This document shows, in pieces, positions 44,464-52,510 of a DNA stretch of 64,000 nucleotides (the stretch's first letter is position 1; every line of letters begins with the position of its first letter). Location of the stretch: the NCBI GenBank assembly GCA_031367325.1, contig JANLPQ010000055.1:1-64000 (forward strand). Reading direction: 5' to 3'. The stretch comes from JAAFIP01 sp031367325 (lineage in GTDB: Bacteria > Pseudomonadota > Gammaproteobacteria > Burkholderiales > Burkholderiaceae_C). The notes below the pieces were generated by a model that was not told where the DNA came from, ran no database searches, and saw only the letters and a program-made list of their open reading frames with translations. A program made the translations under genes and the position numbers.

Positions 44464-45282
44464 ATGACGCTAGAACCTCTCCTGATTATTGAACTCATCA
44501 CACTGGGCATCGGAACAGGATTTTTAGCGGGGCTATTGGGCATCGGCGGTGGCATGATCATGGTGCCGTTTTTGACCATCATCATGTCTGCCCGCGGTGC
44601 CGAGCCCGATTTGGCTATCAAAATGGCCATTGCCACGTCGATGGCCACCATTATTTTTACCAGCGTCTCTAGCGTGCGCGCGCACCACAAGCGCGGCGCT
44701 GTACGCTGGGACATTGTCAAAGGTTTGGCACCCGGCATTGTGTTGGGGTCGATGGTGGCCAGCTTGGGGGTGTTTGCCTTACTGAAGGGTTCTTGGCTGG
44801 CGATTTTCTTTGGCTTGTTTGTTACGTTCTCAGCTACACAAATGTTTTTAGATAAAAAACCCAAGCCTACGCGCCAAATGCCCCAAGCCGGCGGCAAGGT
44901 AGCCGCTGGCGGCGTGATTGGATTTTTATCAGGCTTGGTGGGCGCTGGCGGTGGGTTTATCAGTGTGCCGTTTATGGGCTGGTGCAATGTGCCTATTCAT
45001 AACGCGGTAGCCACGTCAGCCGCTTTGGGCTTTCCGATTGCGCTGGCCAATGCCACAGGCTATGTGGTTAGCGGCTGGGGCGTACAGGGCTTGCCAGAGG
45101 GCTCGTTTGGCTACATTTGGCTGCCCGCGCTGGGAGTGATTGCCGTAGCCAGCGTGTTTACTGCACCGCTGGGTGCCAAGGTGGCGCATACGCTAGATGT
45201 CAAACGCCTCAAACGTATTTTTGCCTGCGTGCTGTACGCGCTGGCTATTTATATGCTGTACAAAGGTTTTAGGGCCAGCTAA
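44464..45282 (+). CDS. TauE/SafE (TSUP) family anion exporter
   Basis: Inner-membrane permease of 272 residues with about eight membrane segments in two repeats: GFLAGLLGIGGGMIMVPFLTI and IGFLSGLVGAGGGFISVPFM are the two family motifs. The family moves sulfite, sulfoacetate and related sulfur compounds; no sulfur gene is near, so the substrate is open. It starts about 60 bases after the 6S RNA. Confidence 0.92.
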   Translation: MTLEPLLIIELITLGIGTGFLAGLLGIGGGMIMVPFLTIIMSARGAEPDLAIKMAIATSMATIIFTSVSSVRAHHKRGAVRWDIVKGLAPGIVLGSMVASLGVFALLKGSWLAIFFGLFVTFSATQMFLDKKPKPTRQMPQAGGKVAAGGVIGFLSGLVGAGGGFISVPFMGWCNVPIHNAVATSAALGFPIALANATGYVVSGWGVQGLPEGSFGYIWLPALGVIAVASVFTAPLGAKVAHTLDVKRLKRIFACVLYALAIYMLYKGFRAS

Positions 45283-45309
45283 CAGTCAAGCGGGGCAAGC
45301 GACTAACTG

Positions 45310-45846
45310 CTAACGACTGCGCCGTAACAACAAGGCCAGCAGCACCAACACCATCGCAACAAACGCCACGAAAGACCAATTGGCGATCGAACCGCCTAGA
45401 AAAGTCCAATCCACCTTGGTGCAGTCGCCGCTGCCTTTAAAAATCATAGGGATGGCGCGTTTGAGCGGAAATGTCTCGACCATGCCGTAAAAATCGCGCC
45501 CACACGACAGGATCTCGGGCGGGTACCACTGCAAAAAGCTCTGCCGTGCGGCCACAAAAGCACCGCCGCCTGCGAACAGCACGGCCAGCAGCGCAAAAAT
45601 CTTCTGCACTGTGCTGGGAACGCTATTTTTAGATGTTTTTAGCCCTATAACCCAAGCAAATAGCGCACAAGCCGCTACTAAAATAAGAGCGTAGCGTTGC
45701 ACAATACACATCGGGCAAGGCTCTAGCCCCACCACATGTTGCAGGTACATGCCAAAGGCCAGCATGCCTACGCACACTATTGCCAGCCATCCCATGCCCC
45801 GCGATAGGGTCAATTTTTTCCAGATATTCAGCATCCGCTTTTCCAT
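45310..45846 (-). CDS. dsbB: Disulfide bond formation protein DsbB
   Basis: Inner-membrane quinone-linked oxidase that re-oxidises DsbA. 178 residues, four membrane helices. First Cys pair in LEPCPMCIVQRYA, second pair in SCGRDF and GSGDCTKVDW. A start at the second ATG (45834, MLNIWKKL) is equally possible. The segment WVIGLKTSKNSV is encoded by a sequence like the outer arm of the dispersed repeat (45628-45665), without the core. Convergent with the TauE gene. Confidence 0.94.
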   Translation of the reverse strand: MEKRMLNIWKKLTLSRGMGWLAIVCVGMLAFGMYLQHVVGLEPCPMCIVQRYALILVAACALFAWVIGLKTSKNSVPSTVQKIFALLAVLFAGGGAFVAARQSFLQWYPPEILSCGRDFYGMVETFPLKRAIPMIFKGSGDCTKVDWTFLGGSIANWSFVAFVAMVLVLLALLLRRSR

Positions 45847-45885
45847 TCAGAGACAATAGCCTTATTGGACACGCAAATCTGTAGA

Positions 45886-45899
45886 GGGTTCGCGAACCC
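45886..45899. promoter_or_regulatory. 14-bp perfect palindrome between dsbB and yggX
   Basis: GGGTTCGCGAACCC in the divergent promoter gap (45847-45950). Could be an operator shared by dsbB and yggX; no regulator is identified. Confidence 0.35.
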
Positions 45900-45950
45900 G
45901 AGAGATTTTAATTATCAACGTATTCACATTTTCAACGATTGGACACACAC

Positions 45951-46223
45951 ATGGCACGCATGGTTAACTGCATCAAACTGGGTAAAGAAGCTGAGGGCCT
46001 GGATTTTCCGCCCTACCCGGGCGAGCTGGGCAAAAAACTGTGGCAACAGGTGAGCAAAGAAGCCTGGGCTGCATGGATGAAGCAGCAAACCATGCTAGTT
46101 AACGAAAACCGCCTGAACCTGGCCGACCAGCGCGCTCGCCAGTACCTGGCCCGCCAGATGGAAGCGCACTTTTTTGGCGCAGGGGCCGATGCGGTGCAAG
46201 GCTACGTGCCGCCTGCGGCTTGA
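45951..46223 (+). CDS. yggX: Fe(2+)-trafficking / oxidative damage protection protein
   Basis: YggX-family protein of 90 residues from the ATG at 45951: MARMVNCIKLGKEAEGLDFPPYPGELGKKLW, then SKEAWAAWMKQQTMLVNENRLNLADQRARQYLARQMEAHFFG, which is the whole conserved domain with the single N-terminal Cys. Implicated in iron handling and protection of Fe-S clusters. Confidence 0.96.
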   Translation: MARMVNCIKLGKEAEGLDFPPYPGELGKKLWQQVSKEAWAAWMKQQTMLVNENRLNLADQRARQYLARQMEAHFFGAGADAVQGYVPPAA

Positions 46224-46237
46224 GTTAGTTTTTATAT

Positions 46238-46298
46238 GCGTTTTAGGCCGCTCAGGCCGTAGTACCTGCTCAAGCAGCTATGAAAATTATAGTAATAG
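46238..46298 (+). repeat. Dispersed repeat, copy 15, supplies a start codon
   Basis: Exact core CCTGCTCAAGCAGCTA at 46265-46280; the A at 46280 is the first base of the ATG of the next gene, whose first codons (ATG AAA ATT ATA GTA ATA) fall in the repeat's right arm. Confidence 0.88.
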
Positions 46299-47716
46299 GT
46301 GCTGGGTTAGCAGGTGCAGCCACAGCCCACGCGCTGGCGGTGCGCGGCTGCGATGTGACGGTGCTGGAGGCCAGCGAACCGAATGCCTCGCCATCCCCTT
46401 CTGTTACTACTGCGCTTGCTACAGCTGCCCCCCATGCGCAGTTAAGCATGCCGTCTGCACCCTCTGCTGGCCTGCCCGTGGCGCTGTTGGCCCCGCACCA
46501 AACGCAACCCCAAACGCAACATAAAACACAACGCCTGGTAGATAACCCAGCGCAACATACCGCAGCCCGTGACAAAGCCCCCTCGCCACCTCAGCCGCCC
46601 TCGCCGCTAACCCAGCTTAGCCACTTGGGCGTAGCAGCCACGCTGCAAGCTACCCGCACCTTGCTGGTACAAGGGCAAGATTGGCAGCTGTGCGGCACGC
46701 TGCAACGCGCAGGCAAGCTAGGGCCGCAGGCACACTGGTTTGGTGATGCTGCATGGGTTAAGCCCGCTGCTTTAGTAGCCGCATGGCTAGCGCATCCACG
46801 CATTACGCTGCTTGCGGGCACACAGGTGCACGGCTTGCGCCTCATCCAGCTAAGCAATTTAGGCTACACGCTGGGAAGTAACACCGCTACAAGCGACTTT
46901 AAACCTCAAGAAATAACTGTAGACGACTGGTCTAATTCAAAAAATATTGCTTGGCATGTACTGCTGGAACACGGCCAATTAGCGGCCCAAGCGCATGCAG
47001 TGGTACTGGCCAACGCCTACCAAGCTGGGGCACTGCTGGCAGGACTTGAATTAACGCCACCGGAGCCGACTGACCCGCTAGCGCAGCCAGATGGTGCGCG
47101 CCACCCCAGCGGCGTGGCGCTAGGCTTATCAAATCCCAACGCTGCAGCTTTAGTTAAGGCGCTGCACCAAGTGGCAGGCCAAGTGATCTACGGCCCATGG
47201 ACGGCCGGCTGGCAAGCCCTGTGGCCCAAGCTGCTGCCTGAGCTAGCGCACTACAGCCCCCAATCTAACCACCACACAGCCCCCTGCGCCATCAACGGCA
47301 ACGGCCACTTCATCCCCGCAGTGCCTTGGCAAGGTGGCCACATTTGGCTTAGCGGCTCTACCTATGAGCACGATACGCCGCACAACCCCCAAGTTACGGC
47401 GCAAGGCATAGCCAGCAACCGGCAACGTCTGCAGCAGCTCATCCCCGCTGCCGCGCACCTGCTGGCAGCGCAGCACAACGCAGGTTTGGTACAAGGCTGG
47501 GCGGGCACGCGCTGCACCACACGCGACCGTTTGCCCATGGTGGGCGCCGTGTCGGCAAGCCATGCGCCGGGTTTGTATGTTTGCAGCGCCATGGGGTCAC
47601 GCGGCTTAAGCTTTGCTGCGCTGTGCGGGCAACATGTAGCAGCGCAGATCATGCAGACCAGTTCGCCACTGCCAGACCTGGTGCGCCGCGCTATCGACAC
47701 AGCGCGGTTTATTTGA
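46280..47716 (+). CDS. MnmC-like FAD-dependent oxidoreductase
   Basis: FAD oxidase of the DAO fold, 478 residues, most like the C-terminal domain of MnmC, which removes the carboxymethyl group from cmnm5s2U34 in tRNA. N-terminal dinucleotide motif KIIVIGAGLAGAATAHALAVRG, then GLPVALLAPHQ, WAGTRCTTRDRLPMVGAV and a C-terminal GLYVCSAMGSRGLSFAALCG typical of the family. Residues 36-115 hold Pro/Gln/Thr-rich low-complexity inserts (for example TQPQTQHKTQ). Start codon and first residues lie in a dispersed repeat and there is no clear ribosome site. No methyltransferase half is fused. Confidence 0.82.
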   Translation: MKIIVIGAGLAGAATAHALAVRGCDVTVLEASEPNASPSPSVTTALATAAPHAQLSMPSAPSAGLPVALLAPHQTQPQTQHKTQRLVDNPAQHTAARDKAPSPPQPPSPLTQLSHLGVAATLQATRTLLVQGQDWQLCGTLQRAGKLGPQAHWFGDAAWVKPAALVAAWLAHPRITLLAGTQVHGLRLIQLSNLGYTLGSNTATSDFKPQEITVDDWSNSKNIAWHVLLEHGQLAAQAHAVVLANAYQAGALLAGLELTPPEPTDPLAQPDGARHPSGVALGLSNPNAAALVKALHQVAGQVIYGPWTAGWQALWPKLLPELAHYSPQSNHHTAPCAINGNGHFIPAVPWQGGHIWLSGSTYEHDTPHNPQVTAQGIASNRQRLQQLIPAAAHLLAAQHNAGLVQGWAGTRCTTRDRLPMVGAVSASHAPGLYVCSAMGSRGLSFAALCGQHVAAQIMQTSSPLPDLVRRAIDTARFI

Positions 47717-47799
47717 TGCGTTGAAGTATGCTTTGCTTGGATGCATCACACCACGCAAGTTAACCGTCTAAAAATGGCTTCAACTGCTGATTTTTATAA

Positions 47800-47857
47800 G
47801 AAAAATAGCCCTGTAACCCATGTAAATCCTGCTCAAGCAGCTATTTTATTAATAGCG
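47800..47857 (+). repeat. Dispersed repeat, copy 16, after MnmC-like gene
   Basis: Exact core CCTGCTCAAGCAGCTA at 47828-47843 with full arms (AGCCCTGTAACCCATGTAAAT before, TTTATTAATAGCG after). In the antisense direction it ends the shifted DUF3224 frame as INKIAA-stop, showing the TGA built into the core. Confidence 0.88.
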
Positions 47858-47873
47858 TCTAGCCTGTCGCGAA

Positions 47874-48225
47874 TTACGCTGGCAAAGTGTAGTCCAGCGT
47901 ATAAAAATGCTTGCCCTGGGCCATGCGAATCGTCAACTGACCGCTGATGCCCTCTAGCGCATCGGTGCATCGTGCCGCTGTGCTGCAACGCAAAGCTGCC
48001 AGCGCGGCCGCCCAGCGTGCCCGTTACCAGCTCAATAGCCACATAGCCCGCCGAGCCTTTGACGACCGTCATAGCAGTAAGCATGTGGCCCTGGCTGGTA
48101 GCCACCAAGTCGCCCGCATACTGTTTGTCCAGCAGCATACGTCCCAAGAGGGCCACCTCCCGCTCTCCGGTCGAAGCGGGTGGTGTCATGGACACTTCAA
48201 AGGTGCCAGTAGCTTGGTGGGCCAT
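47874..48225 (-). pseudogene. DUF3224 family protein, frameshifted
   Basis: Small beta-barrel-like DUF3224 protein: MAHQATGTFEVSMTPPAS, LLGRMLLDKQYAGDLVATSQGHMLTAMTVVKGSAGYVAIELVTGTLGGRAGSFALQHSGTM is intact. After ATGCACCGATGC (near 47965) the open frame gives a non-family tail that runs into the repeat at 47833. The neighbouring frame reads ALEGISGQLTIRMAQGKHFYTLDYTLPA and stops at 47874-47876, which is the expected family C-terminus. So there is one indel near 47960-47972. It could be real or a sequencing error. Confidence 0.85.
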
Positions 48226-48320
48226 TAAATCAACTCCATCAACATAAGAGGTGTCGTGCCAAGCCTGCCTTGGCGTCTAGCCCGAGTTGTAGCAGGCTTG
48301 ACTTATGAGGTCAAACTGAT

Positions 48321-48674
48321 TTACTTTGTGCAGCGGTTAAATTCTGCATCGCGCTTGGCGTAGTCTGCACAAAAATCGTCTTTACCCGATGCCGATTTGA
48401 TAGCTTGACCGTTAAAGCTGGCCTTGATTTCTTTGCTTTGGGTAATGTCCAAGCGGTCATTGGCGCAGGCTTTCAGCGCAGTGTCTTGGCAGGCTTGCGC
48501 AGTGTCTGCGGGGGTGGTTTTAACGCAATTCTTTTTGCCATCACATTTGGCAAAGCTCTCAGCATCTTTGCCAGGGCATGCAGTGCGGGTGTATTCCACA
48601 GCGCAATCACCCGCTTGGGCTAGGCCTAAATTAAACAAAGCTGCGGCAGCAATAAGGGCGTGACGGATTTTCAT
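48321..48674 (-). CDS. Small Cys-rich secreted protein
   Basis: 117 residues with a clear signal peptide (MKIRHALIAAAALFNLGLAQA) and eight cysteines in the mature part (GDC, ACPG, KCDG, NCV, ACQD, ACAND, FCAD, RCTK), probably four periplasmic disulfides. No family recognised. The start is the ATG at 48672-48674; an upstream in-frame start is unlikely. Stands alone, divergent from the TraB gene. Confidence 0.7.
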   Translation of the reverse strand: MKIRHALIAAAALFNLGLAQAGDCAVEYTRTACPGKDAESFAKCDGKKNCVKTTPADTAQACQDTALKACANDRLDITQSKEIKASFNGQAIKSASGKDDFCADYAKRDAEFNRCTK

Positions 48675-48815
48675 GCATAGACTCCAATAGTTAATAAGAG
48701 CCGCGATGTTATCCATAAGTATTCAGTGCGCGCTACCGTTAGCAGGCGATAAAAGTGTCATTGTTGTAGTGGATTGTGTTAAATAGTTTTCAAATAGCTC
48801 TGCTACCATTTGCCA

Positions 48816-49754
48816 ATGAAATTTCTGCCCAACTTTTTAATTTTTGTTATAGCAGCGCTGCTAAGCACTGCACACGCACAAGACGGCTGCCCGCCAGCGC
48901 CCACTATGCCTGCAGCGGCTGATATAGCGGTGCTACAAAAATCTGCCAAAGACCGTGGCTTTTTGTGGCGCATCACCAAAGAGGGGCGAGCGTCGTATTT
49001 GTACGGCACCATTCATGTGTCCAAGCTAGACTGGGTATTTCCCGGGCCACGGTTGGTGCAGGCTGTACTGCAGACCGATGTGGTCGCACTAGAGCTGAAC
49101 GTCACAGACCCTGACACGCTGCGCCTGCTGGGCCAAGGCATGCAAGACACCAGTGCGCAGCCATTGCCCGCCGCGCTAGAAGCGCGTGTTGCACGCCAGG
49201 CGCAGGCCAGCTGTGTGCCCGCTGCCCAAATCAAAACGCTGCGTCCTGAATTTCAAATTTACACCTTGTCCGCGTTAGCCTTAAAAAAGCAAGGCGTGGA
49301 TCCAACCTACGGCGCTGACACTGTCATCGCTGGCATGGCCACCAGTACCAATAGAACGATTGAAGCGCTAGAGACCGCCACCGACCAGGTCAATGCGATG
49401 CAAGCGGGCAGCAGAGCCGAAGCACTGGCTATGCTAGAAGAGGGCCTGGCCCAGCTAGAAAACGGCACTGCGCAAGCCTTGTTAACCAAACTAGCACAGG
49501 CATGGGCCGACAGCGACTACAACACCATGAACAGCTATGCCAGCTGGTGCAACTGCATGAACACTGACAAAGAACGCGCCGACATGAAGCGCATGTTGGA
49601 CGACCGCAACCTGCCCATGGCCCAGCGCATTGACGCCCTACACACCCAAGGCCTTAACATTTTTACCGCCGTAGGCACCCTGCACATGATTGGCCCCACG
49701 GGCCTGCCTGTACTGATGCAGCAGCGGGGGTATGTGGTGGAGAGGGTGTTTTGA
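48816..49754 (+). CDS. TraB/GumN family protein
   Basis: Secreted or periplasmic protein of 312 residues: signal MKFLPNFLIFVIAALLSTAHA, then WRITKEGRASYLYGTIHVSKLDW and the C-terminal FTAVGTLHMIGPTGLPVLMQQRGY, the two conserved motifs (GTxH and GxxHxxG-like) of the TraB/PrgY/GumN (Tiki-like) fold thought to be metalloproteases. The middle is helical (Ala/Glu/Leu-rich). The start at 48816 is preferred to a TTG six bases earlier. Role unknown. Confidence 0.87.
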   Translation: MKFLPNFLIFVIAALLSTAHAQDGCPPAPTMPAAADIAVLQKSAKDRGFLWRITKEGRASYLYGTIHVSKLDWVFPGPRLVQAVLQTDVVALELNVTDPDTLRLLGQGMQDTSAQPLPAALEARVARQAQASCVPAAQIKTLRPEFQIYTLSALALKKQGVDPTYGADTVIAGMATSTNRTIEALETATDQVNAMQAGSRAEALAMLEEGLAQLENGTAQALLTKLAQAWADSDYNTMNSYASWCNCMNTDKERADMKRMLDDRNLPMAQRIDALHTQGLNIFTAVGTLHMIGPTGLPVLMQQRGYVVERVF

Positions 49755-49878
49755 CTGAATCAGTCAATTTACGATCACAAATGCAACCAGGCTTTTTAGA
49801 AACTCATCGCGCGTTTTTTGTGCTATCGCTAGTTCTAGTGCTACGATTTTTTGATTCAATATCTGCAAATCAATCATT

Positions 49879-50176
49879 GTGTCAGCTTGCGCTGCACTGC
49901 AAGCAGCCGGTCTAGCTGCGTGGAAAGACAGCGTGCTAGCGCTTAACCCGGCTTGCGCCGACCTGCTGGCACACATCAGGTCGACGAACCAGCTGACTTG
50001 GGCGCGCTACAACGACATTGTTATGCCGCGCTATCACAACGCTAACGCTGTAGTCATTGGCAACGCAGCCCACGCCAGCAGTCCACAGCGCCAGCTGGCC
50101 CGTGTTGCAAGGTGTTAATTTGCAAACATTGGTGGGTGTGCGCAAGGGTTGGCTGGGCGGGCAGCTAGAGTTATAG
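49879..50176 (+). pseudogene. FAD monooxygenase C-terminal remnant
   Basis: Fragment of a UbiH/PhzS-like FAD hydroxylase: AAWKDSVLALNPACADLLAHIRSTNQLTWARYNDIVMPRYHNANAVVIGNAAHASSPQ, where VIGNAAHASSPQ corresponds to the GDAAH motif. After SSPQ the frame shifts; the neighbouring frame reads VLQGVNLQTLVGVRKGW, like QGVNLA, and soon stops. The N-terminal FAD-binding half is absent: 49755-49878 holds only AT-rich sequence. It is a decayed gene, not a functional one. Confidence 0.75.
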
Positions 50177-50204
50177 TTTGGGTTGACAACTTAGAGATCA
50201 ATCT

Positions 50205-50548
50205 ATGCCCATCGTCACAGTTACGGTTCGTCAACCCAAATCTACCGCTTTTAAGCAAGGCATACTGCAGTCAGCACACGCTGCGCTGGTGGCGGCTGGC
50301 GTCAACCCGAGAGATAAATTTCACCGCGTTTTAGAGCTACCTGCTGAAGACTTTCAGTTCGACCCCATGTTCCCCGACCTGTCCATTCCCAGAACCGATG
50401 ACTTTGTTTTGATCGAAATTTTGCTGGGCGTCGGTCGCAGCGTCAAAGTTAAAAAAAGCAAATCTTGCACGACATGATGCAGGGCCTGTCCGCCCAAGGC
50501 CTAGAGCCAGAGAGCGTAATGGTGTGCTTTCAAGACGCACCTTGGTAA
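50205..50548 (+). pseudogene. Tautomerase-family protein, frameshifted
   Basis: 4-oxalocrotonate tautomerase-like protein (Tautomerase_2 type): catalytic Pro right after Met in MPIVTVTVRQPKSTAFKQGILQSAHAALVAAGVNPRDKFHRVLELPAEDFQFDP. The frame breaks at the A7 run near 50449-50456 and stops at 50475-50477. The neighbouring frame continues LHDMMQGLSAQGLEPESVMVCFQDAPW to a stop at 50546-50548, which is family sequence but ends about 10-15 residues early. One indel in a homopolymer explains it. Confidence 0.82.
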
Positions 50549-50754
50549 AACTGATCTGCAGGTGGTGGGCGGATACTGCATGCGTAAGTGCAACTTGATA
50601 AAGTTAACACTGCGCTAATTTGTAACTGAATATACGCTTCTCATCCCTTATGAATGCCGGGTTTACCGACTATGCAAACGCCGACTAGATCGCGCAAACC
50701 TCCAAGCGCACCAAACTAAAAAACACTAGGGTATTTGCGGATTTCATAAATTAT

Positions 50755-50787
50755 CTACTGGTCTACATTACATACCAGTAGACCAGC
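50755..50787. promoter_or_regulatory. Nested inverted repeat, likely GntR operator
   Basis: Two overlapping inverted repeats 28-60 bases before the regulator gene: TACTGGT (50756-50762) with ACCAGTA (50774-50780), 11 apart, and TGGTCTAC with GTAGACCA, also 11 apart. FadR/FCD-type GntR proteins bind short sites of TGGT/ACCA type, so this is a strong candidate for autoregulation and control of the sugar-acid operon. Confidence 0.65.
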
Positions 50788-50814
50788 TGTATTCAACCAA
50801 ATATTTCGCTCTTC

Positions 50815-51585
50815 ATGAAAACAAATCTGCATCTCCTCAGCCGTATGCCCGGTGGGGAGAAGGAAATCCTCAAACGCACAGTGAAAGACCAAGTAGCTGA
50901 CAAGCTGGCTTACATGGTGCAAACTGGTTTGCTGCAAGTGGGCGATGAGCTGCCGTCTGAGCGAGAGCTGGCGGCTACGCTGCAAGTATCACGCGAGTCG
51001 GTGCGCGGTGCCATCGCGGCGCTGGCTGCGTTGTCCATGCTAGATGTATCCCAAGGTTCACGCACACGGGTGATAGGCAATGGCGGTATGACACTGGCTG
51101 AGTCGATGGGGGCACTGTCGGGCCTAAAGGGCAAGCGGATTGAAGAAGTGACTGAGGCCAGAGAACAGATTGAGAAACAAATCGTCAAAATGGCGGCTTT
51201 GCGGATAGGCCAAAACGATTTGGCGCGGCTAGAGCAGCTGGTGAAAGAGCAGCAGCACATGCTGACCGACACGGTGGCTTTTCAAATTTCTGACCGCGAG
51301 TTTCATAGCGTGGTGTACGCCGCCTGTGGCAACAGCCTGATGTGCGATTTTGCCTCTGACTTGTACGACTTTGCCTTGGATTTTCGCCGCTTGGCGCTGC
51401 GCAAACCCGGAGCTATTGCGCAGAGCGTGGAAGACCACCAAAGTATTGTCGAAGCATTAGCTAAAGGCAACGCATGCCAAGCGGAAGACGCTATCGTGGC
51501 GCATCTAGAGCATATTCACGCTACGACTGTGCAAGAAATGCAGCCTGCACAGATGAAGCGTAGTTTGAAGGTGGCCAATGTCTGA
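50815..51585 (+). CDS. GntR-family (FadR/FCD) transcription regulator
   Basis: 256-residue regulator. Winged HTH at about residues 20-85 (TVKDQVADKLAYMVQTGLLQVGDELPSERELAATLQVSRESVRGAIAALAALSMLDVSQGSRTRV), then an all-helical FCD ligand domain with metal-type residues (DREFHSVVYAACGN, SVEDHQSIVEALAKGN and AHLEHIHATT). First gene of the operon; overlaps the lactonase gene by 8 bases. The expected ligand is a sugar acid or pathway intermediate. Confidence 0.93.
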   Translation: MKTNLHLLSRMPGGEKEILKRTVKDQVADKLAYMVQTGLLQVGDELPSERELAATLQVSRESVRGAIAALAALSMLDVSQGSRTRVIGNGGMTLAESMGALSGLKGKRIEEVTEAREQIEKQIVKMAALRIGQNDLARLEQLVKEQQHMLTDTVAFQISDREFHSVVYAACGNSLMCDFASDLYDFALDFRRLALRKPGAIAQSVEDHQSIVEALAKGNACQAEDAIVAHLEHIHATTVQEMQPAQMKRSLKVANV

Positions 51586-52510
51586 GAGTGTTCAAATTTT
51601 GGATACTCGACTAAATAGCGTAGTGGAAAACGCCACGCTAGAAAAGCTATGCACTGGCGCAATATGGAGCGAAGGACCGGTGTGGATCGCCTATGACAAC
51701 AGCGTGTTGTGGAGCGACATTCCTAACAACCGCATGCTCAGATGGTCTAAAAAAGAGGGCATGCAGGTGTGGGCCAGTGAAGTTGACTTTACTAACGGCC
51801 ATGCGCTGAACCAGCAAGGCGAGTTATTACATTGTTCACACGGCAAACGCGGTATTTACCGCAGCGCTATGCACAGCGGTGTGCCAGACCCCAAAACCAG
51901 CATGCATAAGGTCGTGGACAGCTACCAAGGCAAGCGCCTGAACTCGCCGAACGACATAGTGGTCAAAAAAGACGGCAGCATTTGGTTTACCGATCCGCCC
52001 TACGGCATTATGTCTGACCACGAAGGATATAAAGGTGTATCAGAGCTGGGCTGCTGTTATGTATTTAAGTTTGACCCAGCAACTGACACCTTGACTGCTG
52101 TGACTGACTGGATCGATGAACCTAATGGCTTGGCGTTTTCACCCGACGAGCGCCTACTGTATGTGTCAGACACATCAGCAGCGTTGCAACCAGCAGGTCA
52201 AGGCAACCATCACATCGTAGTGTTTGATGTGATTGAAGGTCAACGCCTGGATAACCCGCGTGTTTTTGCGGTGATAGAGCCTGGTTTGCCTGATGGATTT
52301 CGTGTGGATAAGCAGGGTTGGATCTACACCTCTAGCGAAGATTCTGTACAAATTTATCACCATGACGGTACCTTATTGGGCAAAATTTTTGTGCCTGAAA
52401 AAGTAGGCAATCTCACGTTTGGTGGCCCCCAAGGCAACCAACTTTTTATCGCGGCCAGCACATCGCTGTACCGCATTACCCTTAACACGCACGGAGCTTT
52501 GCACGCATGA
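51578..52510 (+). CDS. SMP-30/gluconolactonase family protein
   Basis: Six-bladed beta-propeller lactonase of 310 residues, probably opening a sugar lactone to its aldonic acid. Family marks: the metal Glu in WSEGPVW, NSPNDIVVKKDGSIWFTDPPYG, EPNGLAFSPDERLLYVSDT and GLPDGFRVDKQGWIYTSSEDSVQIY. No signal peptide, so cytoplasmic. Overlaps the regulator by 8 bases and the next gene by 4 (ATGA). Confidence 0.92.
   Translation: MSESVQILDTRLNSVVENATLEKLCTGAIWSEGPVWIAYDNSVLWSDIPNNRMLRWSKKEGMQVWASEVDFTNGHALNQQGELLHCSHGKRGIYRSAMHSGVPDPKTSMHKVVDSYQGKRLNSPNDIVVKKDGSIWFTDPPYGIMSDHEGYKGVSELGCCYVFKFDPATDTLTAVTDWIDEPNGLAFSPDERLLYVSDTSAALQPAGQGNHHIVVFDVIEGQRLDNPRVFAVIEPGLPDGFRVDKQGWIYTSSEDSVQIYHHDGTLLGKIFVPEKVGNLTFGGPQGNQLFIAASTSLYRITLNTHGALHA

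Noticed and set aside
44207..44467. Plus-strand open frame over the 6S RNA
   Set aside because: The sequence is explained by conserved 6S RNA structure; the protein has no family features.
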